From Pseudomonas yangonensis (GTDB lineage: Bacteria > Pseudomonadota > Gammaproteobacteria > Pseudomonadales > Pseudomonadaceae), in the NCBI RefSeq assembly GCF_009932725.1, contig NZ_BLJU01000020.1:38036-102035 (forward strand): 64,000 nt of DNA, written 5' to 3'. A model generated the notes under the pieces. That model was not told the DNA's origin. It did no database searches and saw nothing but the letters and a program-made list of their open reading frames with translations. Made by a program: the position numbers and the translations under genes. This document shows positions 47,700-56,630 of the stretch, piece by piece (position 1 is the stretch's first letter; every line of letters starts with the position of its first letter).

Positions 47700-47850
47700 G
47701 ATAGTTCCTTGATAAGTCGGGTTAGGCCTCCACGCATCCCAGCTTCCAACCCTCGAACTTGTCGAAAGGCACCCAGGAAACCGTGTCGATACGTGTGTGG
47801 GTTTGAGCTTTCGGGCGCAGTGCCCGTAAAGCGGCGCGTTTTATACCACA
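47700..47850 (-). promoter_or_regulatory. rpsB promoter and leader
   Basis: On the minus strand TATAAA (47845-47840) is a -10 candidate that would start transcription near 47833 and give a leader of about 130 bases before rpsB. In enterobacteria the rpsB leader is conserved and mediates autogenous repression by S2; the same role here is inference. I could not identify a well-spaced -35 box. Confidence 0.5.
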
Positions 47851-47992
47851 CAAAGCCGGCGCAGGCTACAAAAGCTCGCAAAGAACCCGACACTTCAAGC
47901 CTGACCAGCGTCCGCACTTACGCCGGCCTTTGGGGCTGGCGCGGCGAAGCTGCTAAGATGGCACCCTTTCCGTTCGTGCCCGAGAGCTTCAT

Positions 47993-48775
47993 ATGACCGT
48001 CACCATCAAATCCGCCGAAGAAATCGAGAAAATGCGCGTGGCCGGCCGCCTGGCCGCCGAAGTGCTGGAGATGATCGGCGAACACGTCAAGCCGGGCGTG
48101 ACCACCGAAGAGCTGGATCGCATTTGCCACGACTATATCGTCAACGTGCAGAAGGCCATTCCCGCCCCGCTCAACTACAAGGGCTTCCCCAAATCGATCT
48201 GCACCTCGATCAACCACGTGGTGTGTCATGGCATTCCCAACGAAAAGCCATTGAAGGATGGCGACGTGCTGAACATCGACATCACCGTGATCAAGGATGG
48301 CTACCACGGCGATACCAGCAAGATGTTCATGGTCGGCAAGGTCGCCGAATGGGCCGAGCGCCTGGCCAAGGTCACTCAGGAATGCATGTATAAAGGCATC
48401 GAACTGGTCAAGCCGGGCGCACGCCTGGGCGACATCGGCGAAGTGATCCAGAAGCATGCCGAGAAGAACGGTTTCTCCGTGGTCCGCGAATACTGCGGCC
48501 ATGGCATCGGCGCCGTGTTCCATGAAGAGCCACAGGTGTTGCACTACGGCAAGGCCGGCACCGGCATGGAGCTCAAGGAAGGCATGACCTTCACCATCGA
48601 GCCGATGATCAATCAGGGTCGCCCGGAAACCCGCTTGCTCGGCGATGGCTGGACCGCCATCACCAAGGACCGCAAGCTTTCCGCGCAATGGGAACACACC
48701 GTACTGGTCACCGCTGACGGCTACGAGATCCTGACCCTGCGCAGCGACGACACCATCGCACGTACGTCCGCCTGA
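47993..48775 (+). CDS. map: Methionine aminopeptidase type I
   Basis: Map removes the initiator methionine from nascent proteins. The 260 residues have VCHGIPNEKPLKDGDVLNID, the metal-ligand Asp and His residues of the pita-bread fold (GDTSKMF, GHGIG, TIEPM), and WEHTVLVT at the end. It is divergent from rpsB and upstream of glnD, a conserved neighbourhood. Confidence 0.98.
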   Translation: MTVTIKSAEEIEKMRVAGRLAAEVLEMIGEHVKPGVTTEELDRICHDYIVNVQKAIPAPLNYKGFPKSICTSINHVVCHGIPNEKPLKDGDVLNIDITVIKDGYHGDTSKMFMVGKVAEWAERLAKVTQECMYKGIELVKPGARLGDIGEVIQKHAEKNGFSVVREYCGHGIGAVFHEEPQVLHYGKAGTGMELKEGMTFTIEPMINQGRPETRLLGDGWTAITKDRKLSAQWEHTVLVTADGYEILTLRSDDTIARTSA

Positions 48776-48834
48776 GCCGATACCGCAATGGCGCGCGAAC
48801 GCACCCCAGGCCCTATATAGAGGAAGGCAACTGC

Positions 48835-51531
48835 ATGCCGCAGATGGACCCCGAACTGTTTGACCGCGGTCAGTTCCAGGCCGAGCTGGCGCTCAAATCC
48901 AGCCCCATCGCTGCATTCAAGAAGGCCATCCGCAGCGCGCGGGAAGTGCTGGATACGCGCTTTCGCGAGGGGCGCGACATTCGCCGCCTGGTCGAGGATC
49001 GCGCCTGGTTCGTCGACCAGATACTGCAGGAGGCGTGGAAGCGCTTTGCCTGGAGCGAGGACGCCGACATCGCCCTGCTCGCCGTCGGTGGTTATGGCCG
49101 CGGCGAGCTGCATCCCTACTCGGATATCGACCTGCTGATCCTGCTCGGCAGCGACGATCACGAGGTTTTTCGCGAGCCCATCGAAGGCTTTCTCACCCTG
49201 CTCTGGGACATCGGCCTGGAAGTGGGCCAGAGCGTACGTTCGGTCGAAGAATGCGCCGAAGAGGCGCGCGCCGACCTGACGGTGATCACCAACCTGATGG
49301 AAAGCCGCACCATCGCCGGTCCGGAACGCCTGCGCCAGCGCATGCAGCAGGTCACCAGCACCGATCAGATGTGGCCGAGCAAGCACTTCTACCAAGCCAA
49401 GCGCGACGAGCGCAGAGCGCGCCACGCCAAATACAACGATACCGAATACAACCTCGAGCCCAACGTCAAAGGCTCGCCCGGAGGCCTGCGCGACATCCAG
49501 ACCGTGCTCTGGGTCGCCCGCCGCCAGTTCGACACGCTCAACCTGCAGGCCCTGGTGGGCCAGGGCTTTCTGCTGGAAAGCGAGTACGCCCTGCTCTCCT
49601 CCAGCCAGGAGTTCCTGTGGAAGGTGCGCTATGCCCTGCACATGCTGGCCGGGCGTGCGGAAGATCGCCTGCTGTTCGACTACCAGGCCAGAATCGCCAC
49701 CCTGTTCGGCTATCAGGACGGTGATGGCAAGCGCAGCATCGAACATTTCATGCAGAAGTACTACCGCGTGGTGATGGGCATCTCCGAGCTGTCGGACCTG
49801 ATCAACCAGCACTTCGAGGAGGTCATCCTGCGTGCCGGCGAAAGCGGCGCGGCCACACCGCTGAACAGCCGCTTCCAGATTCGCGACGGTTATATCGAAG
49901 TCACCCACCCGAACGTCTTCAAGCGCACGCCGTTCGCCATCATCGAAATCTTCGTACTGATGGCGCAGCACCCGGAGATCAAGGGTGTACGGGCCGACAG
50001 CATCCGGCTGCTACGTGACAGCCGCCACCTGATCGACGACGACTTCCGCAAGGACATCCGCAACACCAGCCTGTTCATCGAGCTGTTCAAGTGCAAGGAA
50101 GGTATCCACCGCAACCTGCGGCGGATGAACCGCTATGGCATTCTCGGCCGCTACCTGCCGGAGTTCGGCCACATCGTCGGGCAGATGCAGCACGACCTGT
50201 TCCACATATATACGGTCGATGCGCACACCCTCAACCTGATCAAGCACCTGCGCAAGTTCCGCTGGCCGGAGCTGGCAGAGAAATTCCCGCTGGCCAGCAA
50301 GCTCATCGACAGACTGCCCAAGCCCGAGCTGATCTACCTCGCCGGCCTCTACCACGACATCGGCAAGGGCCGTGGCGGCGATCACTCCGAACTCGGCGCG
50401 GTCGACGCCGAAGCCTTCGCCCGCCGCCACCACCTGCCGGCGTGGGACAGCGCGCTGATCGTGTGGCTGGTGCAGCACCACCTGGTCATGTCCACCACCG
50501 CGCAACGCAAGGACCTTTCCGACCCGCAGGTGATCCACGACTTCGCCCAGTTCGTCGGCGACCAGACGCACCTGGACTACCTCTACGTGCTGACCGTGGC
50601 CGACATCAACGCCACCAACCCCAGCCTGTGGAACTCCTGGCGCGCCAGCCTGCTGCGCCAGCTCTACACCGAGACCAAGCGCGCACTGCGCCGCGGCCTG
50701 GAAAACCCGCTGGATCGCGAAGAACAGATTCGCCAGACGCAAAGTGCGGCGCTGGACATCCTGGTGCGCGGCGGTACCGACCCGGACGACGCCGAGCAGC
50801 TATGGAGCCAGCTTGGCGACGACTACTTCCTGCGCCATACGGCCAGCGACGTGGCCTGGCACACCGATGCCATCCTCCAGCACCCCAACGATGGCGGCCC
50901 GCTGGTGCTGATGAAGGAAACCACCCAACGCGAATTCGAGGGCGGTACGCAGATCTTCATCTACGCCCCGGACCAGCATGATTTCTTCGCGGTGACCGTG
51001 GCGGCGATGAGCCAGCTCAACCTGAACATTCACGACGCACGCATCATCACCTCCACCAGCCAGTTCACCCTGGACACCTACGTGGTGCTGGATGCCGACG
51101 GCGGCTCGATCGGCGACAACCCGGCGCGCATCCAGCAGATCCGCGCCGGCCTGATCGAAGCGCTGAAGAACCCCGACGACTATCCGACCATCATCCAGCG
51201 CCGGGTGCCGCGCCAGCTCAAGCACTTCGCCTTCGCCCCGCAGGTGACCATTCACAATGACGCGCAGCGGCCGGTGACCATACTCGAGCTGACCGCCCCG
51301 GACCGCCCCGGCCTGCTGGCTCGGATCGGACGCATCTTCCTCGAATACGACCTGTCGCTGCAGAACGCCAAGATCGCCACGCTGGGCGAGCGGGTCGAAG
51401 ACGTGTTCTTCATCACCGACGCCAATGGCCAGCCGTTGTCCGACCCCGAGTTCTGCGCCCGCCTGCAGGAGGCGATCATCGCCAAGCTCGCCGAGCCAAG
51501 TGCCCCGAGCGCGACGCAGATCACCTTCTGA
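48835..51531 (+). CDS. glnD: Bifunctional uridylyltransferase/uridylyl-removing enzyme GlnD
   Basis: GlnD senses glutamine and adds or removes UMP on PII, controlling glutamine synthetase and NtrBC. The 898-residue protein has a nucleotidyltransferase domain with GGYGRGELHPYSDIDLL (Asp97 and Asp99), an HD hydrolase domain with YHDIGKGRGGDHS near 506-518, and two C-terminal ACT domains (VTVAAMSQLNLNIHDARI and ELTAPDRPGLLARIG). The ATG is preceded by AGAGGAAGG. It converges on a chemoreceptor gene. Confidence 0.98.
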   Translation: MPQMDPELFDRGQFQAELALKSSPIAAFKKAIRSAREVLDTRFREGRDIRRLVEDRAWFVDQILQEAWKRFAWSEDADIALLAVGGYGRGELHPYSDIDLLILLGSDDHEVFREPIEGFLTLLWDIGLEVGQSVRSVEECAEEARADLTVITNLMESRTIAGPERLRQRMQQVTSTDQMWPSKHFYQAKRDERRARHAKYNDTEYNLEPNVKGSPGGLRDIQTVLWVARRQFDTLNLQALVGQGFLLESEYALLSSSQEFLWKVRYALHMLAGRAEDRLLFDYQARIATLFGYQDGDGKRSIEHFMQKYYRVVMGISELSDLINQHFEEVILRAGESGAATPLNSRFQIRDGYIEVTHPNVFKRTPFAIIEIFVLMAQHPEIKGVRADSIRLLRDSRHLIDDDFRKDIRNTSLFIELFKCKEGIHRNLRRMNRYGILGRYLPEFGHIVGQMQHDLFHIYTVDAHTLNLIKHLRKFRWPELAEKFPLASKLIDRLPKPELIYLAGLYHDIGKGRGGDHSELGAVDAEAFARRHHLPAWDSALIVWLVQHHLVMSTTAQRKDLSDPQVIHDFAQFVGDQTHLDYLYVLTVADINATNPSLWNSWRASLLRQLYTETKRALRRGLENPLDREEQIRQTQSAALDILVRGGTDPDDAEQLWSQLGDDYFLRHTASDVAWHTDAILQHPNDGGPLVLMKETTQREFEGGTQIFIYAPDQHDFFAVTVAAMSQLNLNIHDARIITSTSQFTLDTYVVLDADGGSIGDNPARIQQIRAGLIEALKNPDDYPTIIQRRVPRQLKHFAFAPQVTIHNDAQRPVTILELTAPDRPGLLARIGRIFLEYDLSLQNAKIATLGERVEDVFFITDANGQPLSDPEFCARLQEAIIAKLAEPSAPSATQITF

Positions 51532-51538
51532 GCCGTGC

Positions 51539-51560
51539 GGATGCGGCGGATGCCGCATCC
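51539..51560. terminator. Hairpin between convergent glnD and chemoreceptor gene
   Basis: GGATGCGGC (51539-51547), loop GGAT and GCCGCATCC (51552-51560) form a perfect 9-bp stem in the 39-base gap. There is no T run, but the position fits bidirectional termination. Confidence 0.6.
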
Positions 51561-51570
51561 CCGGGCAGGG

Positions 51571-53463
51571 TCAGATCCTGAAGCTGTCCACCAGCTGCTT
51601 GAGGCGGCGGACCTGCTGATCCAGTTCGGTACAGGCGCTGAGGCTGGACTGCAGGTTGCGCACGCCGTCCTGGTTCAGCGTGTTGATCTCGGTGATGTCC
51701 ATGTTCAGGCTCTCGATCACCGAAGTCTGCTCCTCGGTAGCGGTCGCAACCGACTGGTTCATGCCGTCGATTTCACCGATGCGCCGGGTCACGCCGCGCA
51801 GGTTCTCGCCGGCCTGCCCGCCAATGCGCACGCTGTCGTCGCTGAAGCGGCGGCTCTCGGCCATGGTCGCCACGGCGTCACGGGCGCCGGCCTGCAACTG
51901 CTCGATCATCTGCTGAATCTCCAGCGCCGAGCTCTGCGTACGCTGCGCCAGGTTGCGCACCTCATCGGCGACCACGGCAAAACCTCGCCCGGCCTCGCCG
52001 GCACGCGCCGCTTCGATGGCGGCGTTGAGCGCCAGCAGATTGGTCTGCTCGGAAATACCCTTGATCACGTCGAGAATCTGGCCGATGTCGTTGCTCTTCT
52101 CGCTGAGCAGTTCGATATGCCGACCGGAGGCCTGGATCTTTTCCGACAACTCGCCCATCGAGCCCAGGGTACGCTCCACCATGCCCTGGCCTTCCTCGGC
52201 GTCACGGCGCGCGTCGCTGGCCTGCACCGAGGCATCGGCGGCATTGCGCGCGATCTCCTGGGCGGCTGCGCCCAGTTCGTTGATCGCCGCTGCGACGCTG
52301 TCGGTACGCGCCGCCTGCTCGCTGGAGTTGTCCATGGAGGCATTGGACGCCTGCACCACGGTGCTCACCCGTGCATGCACCTCGCGGGTCGCCGAGGCCA
52401 CTTCGCGGATGGATTCGTGAATACGCTCGACGAAGCGGTTGAAGGCCCCCGCCAGCTCACCGAACTCGTCACCGGAAGCGATCGTCAGGCGCTGGGTCAG
52501 ATCGCCCTCGCCCTCGGCAATGCCACCCATCGCGTGGCTCATCACGTGCAGCGGACGCAACAGGATACGAATCAGCGCGCCGAGCAGGATCAGGATGCTG
52601 ACCACACCGACGATCGTGACCATCAGCACGGAAAGGCGGAACTCCCTGAGCGCGGCGAACGCCTTGCCTTCATCGACGGACAGGCCGACGTACCAGCGCA
52701 CCCCAGCCAGCCCCTGCACCGGCAGGAAGGTCACCAGGCGGGCGCTGCCATCGATGGACGAAGCGCCTTGCAGATCGGACTGCAGACGCGGCGCACCACC
52801 GGGGAACGCTTCGGCGAGGGTCTTGAGCACCAGGCTCTTGTCCGGATGCACCAGCACCGTGCCCTGCTCGTCGACCAGGAAGGCATAGCCCATGCCGCCG
52901 AGGTCGAAGGAATTGAGGATATCGTCGATCGTCTGCAGCTTGAGGTCGCCGCCGACCACGCCTTGCAGCGCAGCACCGGCACTGACCGGCCGGGTGATGG
53001 TGATCAGCAGGCCGTCACGCGGATCGGCCGCCAGATAGGGCGCTGTCAGCCCCGGGCCGCTGCTGCCCTGCGCACTCTTGTACCAGGGGCGCTGACGCGG
53101 ATCGTAACCGGCCGGCAACTCGCTGGCGGGGTACTGGGTATAGGTACCGTCAGCCTGGCCGTAGTAGGCATAAAGGAAGGCCGAAGCGATGCTGCGGTGC
53201 TGCAGGTTGCGGCGCAGTGACTCGGGCGAGCTGTCGTCCTGGACCGACTCGGCGAGGTTATCCAGCAATTGCATGCGCCCATCGAGCCAGTGCCGGATGT
53301 TGCCAGTGGACACCAGACCGACGTCCTTGAGGTAGTTCGACAGGTTGTCGCGGATCGCGTTGCGCTGCAGGTAATCGTTGTACAGGGCAAACGACGCGAA
53401 AGCCGCGACGACGACCAGGGAAGCAGCCAGCATGATCTTGTGGCTGAACTTGAGGGTACGCAT
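51571..53463 (-). CDS. Methyl-accepting chemotaxis protein, PctA-like amino-acid receptor
   Basis: This 630-residue transmembrane receptor has a first membrane segment at about 10-29, a periplasmic double-Cache domain to about 275, a second segment near 283-306, HAMP, and a signalling domain with the tip EAARAGEAGRGFAVVADEVR near 480-505. The Cache domain carries Tyr120, Arg125, Trp127, Tyr128, Tyr143 and Asp173, the pattern of the amino-acid-binding dCache_1AA subfamily. The whole protein closely resembles P. aeruginosa PctA, including the C-terminal QLVDSFRI ending. It stands alone between glnD and dapC, with no che genes nearby. Confidence 0.92.
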   Translation of the reverse strand: MRTLKFSHKIMLAASLVVVAAFASFALYNDYLQRNAIRDNLSNYLKDVGLVSTGNIRHWLDGRMQLLDNLAESVQDDSSPESLRRNLQHRSIASAFLYAYYGQADGTYTQYPASELPAGYDPRQRPWYKSAQGSSGPGLTAPYLAADPRDGLLITITRPVSAGAALQGVVGGDLKLQTIDDILNSFDLGGMGYAFLVDEQGTVLVHPDKSLVLKTLAEAFPGGAPRLQSDLQGASSIDGSARLVTFLPVQGLAGVRWYVGLSVDEGKAFAALREFRLSVLMVTIVGVVSILILLGALIRILLRPLHVMSHAMGGIAEGEGDLTQRLTIASGDEFGELAGAFNRFVERIHESIREVASATREVHARVSTVVQASNASMDNSSEQAARTDSVAAAINELGAAAQEIARNAADASVQASDARRDAEEGQGMVERTLGSMGELSEKIQASGRHIELLSEKSNDIGQILDVIKGISEQTNLLALNAAIEAARAGEAGRGFAVVADEVRNLAQRTQSSALEIQQMIEQLQAGARDAVATMAESRRFSDDSVRIGGQAGENLRGVTRRIGEIDGMNQSVATATEEQTSVIESLNMDITEINTLNQDGVRNLQSSLSACTELDQQVRRLKQLVDSFRI

Positions 53464-53660
53464 GGGGAGAGCTCACCGGAGGGATAAACGGATAACGCCA
53501 GGGTTATCGGCCGGGCATCCGCGGTCTTGAGCCGCATCGGCATCGGTCTGGCGACCTGAGCAGATGGAAAACGCACGGAAGAAGGGAATTTCCCCGAAAA
53601 GCCTGCCGTGCTAGTGTCGCCAGCTTTGTCGCCGCCTCACAAAGGACCCGTCGGATCATC

Positions 53661-54857
53661 ATGAACCACGCCCTCGCCCAGCTGCAGCCCTACCCGTTCG
53701 AAAAGCTCCGCGCCCTGCTCGGCGGCGTGCAACCTGCCGCCGACCGCTCGCCCATCGCCCTGTCGATCGGCGAGCCCAAGCACCGCTCGCCGGACTTCGT
53801 CGGCCAGGCACTGACCGCCAACCTCGACAAACTGGCGGTGTATCCCACTACCCTGGGCCTGCCCGAGCTGCGCCAGAGCATTGCCAACTGGTGCGAACGC
53901 CGCTTCGGCGTACCGGCCGGCTGGCTGGACGCAGCGCGCCATGTGCTGCCGGTCAATGGCACACGCGAAGCGCTTTTCGCCTTTACCCAGACGGTGGTCG
54001 ACCGTAATGCCAAGGGGCTGGTGGTCAGCCCCAATCCCTTCTATCAGATCTATGAAGGTGCTGCGTTCCTTGCCGGTGCCGAACCGCACTATCTGCCGTG
54101 CCTGGAAGCCCACGGCTTCAACCCGGACTTCGACGCGGTGCCGGCAGAGGTCTGGCGGCGCTGCCAGATCCTGTTCCTCTGCTCGCCGGGCAACCCCACC
54201 GGCGCGCTGATTCCCGTGGCAACGCTGAAGAAGCTGATCGCCCTGGCCGACGAGCACGACTTCGTCATAGCCGCCGACGAGTGCTACAGCGAGCTGTACT
54301 TCGACGAGGACGCCCCGCCACCCGGCCTGCTCAGTGCTTGCGCCGAGCTGGGGCGCAGCGATTTCAAACGCTGCGTGGTATTTCACAGCCTGTCCAAGCG
54401 CTCCAACCTGCCTGGCCTGCGCTCGGGCTTCGTCGCCGGCGACGCCGAGATCCTCAAGCAATTTTTGCTGTACCGCACCTACCACGGCTGCGCTATGCCG
54501 GTACAAACCCAGCTGGCCAGCGTGGCGGCCTGGAACGACGAAGCGCACGTGCGCGCCAACCGCGATCTGTACCGCGAGAAGTTCGATGCGGTGCTGAAGA
54601 TTCTGGCCCCGGTGATGGACGTGCAGCGCCCGGACGGCGGCTTCTATCTGTGGGCACGCACGCCGGGTGACGACACCCTGTTCACCCGCGACCTGTTCGC
54701 CGCCGAACACGTGACCGTGGTGCCGGGCTCGTACCTGTCGCGCGAGGTCGATGGCGTCAACCCGGGCGCCGGGCGCGTGCGCATGGCGCTGGTCGCCCCC
54801 CTGGCCGAATGCATCGAGGCCGCTGAACGCATCGCCCGTTTCATTCGCAGCGCCTGA
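53661..54857 (+). CDS. dapC: Succinyldiaminopimelate transaminase
   Basis: DapC transfers an amino group to N-succinyl-2-amino-6-oxopimelate in the lysine/diaminopimelate pathway, using PLP. The 398-residue class I aminotransferase has CSPGNPTGALIPV, the PLP-lysine segment SLSKRSNLPGLRSGF, and the C-terminal arginine region GAGRVRMALVAPL. Its assignment as DapC rather than another aminotransferase is supported by dapD 650 bases downstream and dapE further on. Confidence 0.94.
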   Translation: MNHALAQLQPYPFEKLRALLGGVQPAADRSPIALSIGEPKHRSPDFVGQALTANLDKLAVYPTTLGLPELRQSIANWCERRFGVPAGWLDAARHVLPVNGTREALFAFTQTVVDRNAKGLVVSPNPFYQIYEGAAFLAGAEPHYLPCLEAHGFNPDFDAVPAEVWRRCQILFLCSPGNPTGALIPVATLKKLIALADEHDFVIAADECYSELYFDEDAPPPGLLSACAELGRSDFKRCVVFHSLSKRSNLPGLRSGFVAGDAEILKQFLLYRTYHGCAMPVQTQLASVAAWNDEAHVRANRDLYREKFDAVLKILAPVMDVQRPDGGFYLWARTPGDDTLFTRDLFAAEHVTVVPGSYLSREVDGVNPGAGRVRMALVAPLAECIEAAERIARFIRSA

Positions 54858-54878
54858 GAGGCTTCAACCGTCGCGGCT

Positions 54879-54919
54879 AAAGCCCCTCCCACAGCTACTT
54901 GGCTTGCAGGAGGGGCTTT
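54879..54919. repeat. Inverted repeat after dapC
   Basis: AAAGCCCCTCC (54879-54889) pairs with GGAGGGGCTTT (54909-54919) around a 19-base loop. It may act as the dapC terminator; it resembles a common Pseudomonas intergenic palindrome (AAAGCCCCTCCCACA). Confidence 0.7.
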
Positions 54920-54940
54920 GGCAGCAAGCCTCTGACTCCG

Positions 54941-54999
54941 TAGCCGGATGCAATCCGGGGATAGCCCGGCCAAGGCTTCCCGGATTGCATCCGGGCTAC
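54941..54999. repeat. REP-like inverted repeat, GTAGCCCGGATGCAATCCGG family, copy 2
   Basis: TAGCCGGATGCAATCCGGGG (54941-54960) and CCCGGATTGCATCCGGGCTA (54980-54999) are inverted arms matching the element at 1199-1255. The left arm has lost one base (AGCCGG for AGCCCGG). Confidence 0.8.
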
Positions 55000-55129
55000 G
55001 CGTATCTGCGCGATCGCTCCGCCTGACACACATCGCAGCGACAGCCGCCGCCACATCAGGATACGACGTGGCATAATGGCCGGCCGTATTTCCGGACCTT
55101 CCGGCACGCCACTCATCAGAGGAAGATCA

Positions 55130-55477
55130 ATGAGTTACGTCCTGTATGGCATCAAGGCCTGCGACACGATGAAAAAGGCCAGAACCTGGCTCGATGAACA
55201 TCAGGTCGACTATGCCTTTCACGACTACAAGAGTGTCGGGATCGACCGTGCAAACCTGGAAAAGTGGTGCAACGAGCATGGCTGGCAGACCATTCTGAAC
55301 CGCGCCGGCACCACCTTCCGCAAGCTCGATGACGCGCAGAAAGCAGACATCGACCAGGCCAAGGCCATCGACCTGATGCTGGCCCAACCGTCGATGATCA
55401 AGCGCCCGGTACTCGATCTGGGCGACAAGACCCTGGTCGGTTTCAAACCGGATAACTACCAAGCCGCGCTGGCCTGA
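55130..55477 (+). CDS. ArsC/Spx-family protein (YffB-like), putative reductase
   Basis: This 115-residue thioredoxin-fold protein of the ArsC family has ACDTMKKARTWLDEHQVDYAFHDYK at the N-terminus, with a single active-site cysteine (KACDTMKK), and KRPVLDLGDKTLVGF near the end. It resembles E. coli YffB, whose substrate is unsettled; arsenate reduction should not be assumed. The ATG at 55130 follows AGAGGAAGATCA. It lies between dapC and dapD, as YffB-type genes often do next to dap genes, and is probably co-transcribed with dapD. Confidence 0.88.
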   Translation: MSYVLYGIKACDTMKKARTWLDEHQVDYAFHDYKSVGIDRANLEKWCNEHGWQTILNRAGTTFRKLDDAQKADIDQAKAIDLMLAQPSMIKRPVLDLGDKTLVGFKPDNYQAALA

Positions 55478-55513
55478 TCAACCTCACCCGATTTCGTTGC
55501 AAGGAACCCAACT

Positions 55514-56548
55514 ATGAGCACTTCTCTCTTCAGCATCGCCTTCGGCGTTGGCACCCAGAACCGTCAGGGCAACTGGCTGGAAGTCTTCTATGCCCTGCCG
55601 CTGCTCAATCCGGCCAGCGAGCTGGTGGCCAAGGCCGCCGAAAAACTCGGCTACCAGGGCGGCAACCAGGCCATCGCGTTCACCACTGCACAAGCGGCCG
55701 ATCTGGCCGAAGCGCTGAAAGGCGTGGACGCTGCTCAAGCCGCGCTACTGACCCGCCTGGCCGAAAGCCACAATCCGCTGGTCGCCACTTTCCTGGCTGA
55801 GGATGCTGCCCTAACCAGCACCCCGGAGGCCTACCTCAAGCTGCACCTGCTGTCGCATCGCCTGGTCAAGCCGCACGGCCTGAGCCTGGCCGGCATCTTC
55901 CCGCTGCTGCCCAACGTCGCCTGGACCAGCCAGGGCGCCATCGACCTCGCCGAGCTGGCCGAGCGCCAACTGGAAGCGCGCCTGAAGGGCGAACTGCTGG
56001 AAGTGTTCTCGGTGGACAAGTTCCCGAAAATGACCGACTACGTGGTGCCGGCCGGCGTGCGTATCGCCGACAGCGCCCGCGTGCGCCTGGGTGCCTACAT
56101 CGGAGAAGGCACCACCGTGATGCACGAGGGCTTCGTCAACTTCAACGGCGGCACCGAAGGCCCTGGCATGATCGAAGGTCGCGTTTCCGCTGGCGTATTC
56201 GTCGGCAAGGGTTCGGACCTGGGCGGCGGCTGCTCGACCATGGGTACCCTGTCCGGCGGCGGCAACATCATCATCAGCGTTGGCGAAGGCTGCCTGATCG
56301 GCGCCAACGCCGGCATCGGCATCCCGCTGGGCGACCGCAACACCGTCGAAGCCGGCCTGTACATCACCGCCGGTACCAAGGTGAACCTGCTCGACGAGGG
56401 CAACGCCCTGGTCAAGGTGGTCAAGGCGCGCGAACTGGCTGGCCAGCCGGACCTGCTGTTCCGCCGCAACTCGCTGACCGGCGCCGTGGAGTGCAAGACC
56501 CACAAGTCGGCTATCGAGCTGAACGAAGCCCTGCACGCCCACAACTGA
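55514..56548 (+). CDS. dapD: 2,3,4,5-tetrahydropyridine-2,6-dicarboxylate N-succinyltransferase
   Basis: DapD commits tetrahydrodipicolinate to the succinylase branch of lysine synthesis. The 344-residue protein is of the long Pseudomonas type, with an N-terminal helical domain and a left-handed beta helix (GAYIGEGTTVMHEGFVNFNG, GGGCSTMGTLSGGGN). A GGAACC precedes the ATG. It sits 36 bases after the ArsC-like gene. Confidence 0.97.
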   Translation: MSTSLFSIAFGVGTQNRQGNWLEVFYALPLLNPASELVAKAAEKLGYQGGNQAIAFTTAQAADLAEALKGVDAAQAALLTRLAESHNPLVATFLAEDAALTSTPEAYLKLHLLSHRLVKPHGLSLAGIFPLLPNVAWTSQGAIDLAELAERQLEARLKGELLEVFSVDKFPKMTDYVVPAGVRIADSARVRLGAYIGEGTTVMHEGFVNFNGGTEGPGMIEGRVSAGVFVGKGSDLGGGCSTMGTLSGGGNIIISVGEGCLIGANAGIGIPLGDRNTVEAGLYITAGTKVNLLDEGNALVKVVKARELAGQPDLLFRRNSLTGAVECKTHKSAIELNEALHAHN

Positions 56549-56630
56549 CCGGAGCGGCTTCAGGCCGCAAGCTACAGGCCGCAGGCGGAGCGCTTGAGCC
56601 TGAAGCCTGGGGCCTGAAGCCTGAAGCCCT
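56549..56630. repeat. Imperfect direct and inverted repeats between dapD and csdA
   Basis: GCCTGAAGCC occurs three times within 56598-56628, and CAGGCCGCA occurs twice upstream. The stretch looks like a decayed REP-type cluster. No gene fits, and it leaves csdA without an obvious ribosome-binding site. Confidence 0.6.

Noticed and set aside
55130..55477. Arsenate reductase call
   Set aside because: There is no arsR, arsB or other ars gene nearby, and only the general ArsC fold is visible; the YffB-like call is safer.
56549..56630. CRISPR-like short repeats
   Set aside because: The repeated GCCTGAAGCC units are directly adjacent and imperfect, without unique spacers.
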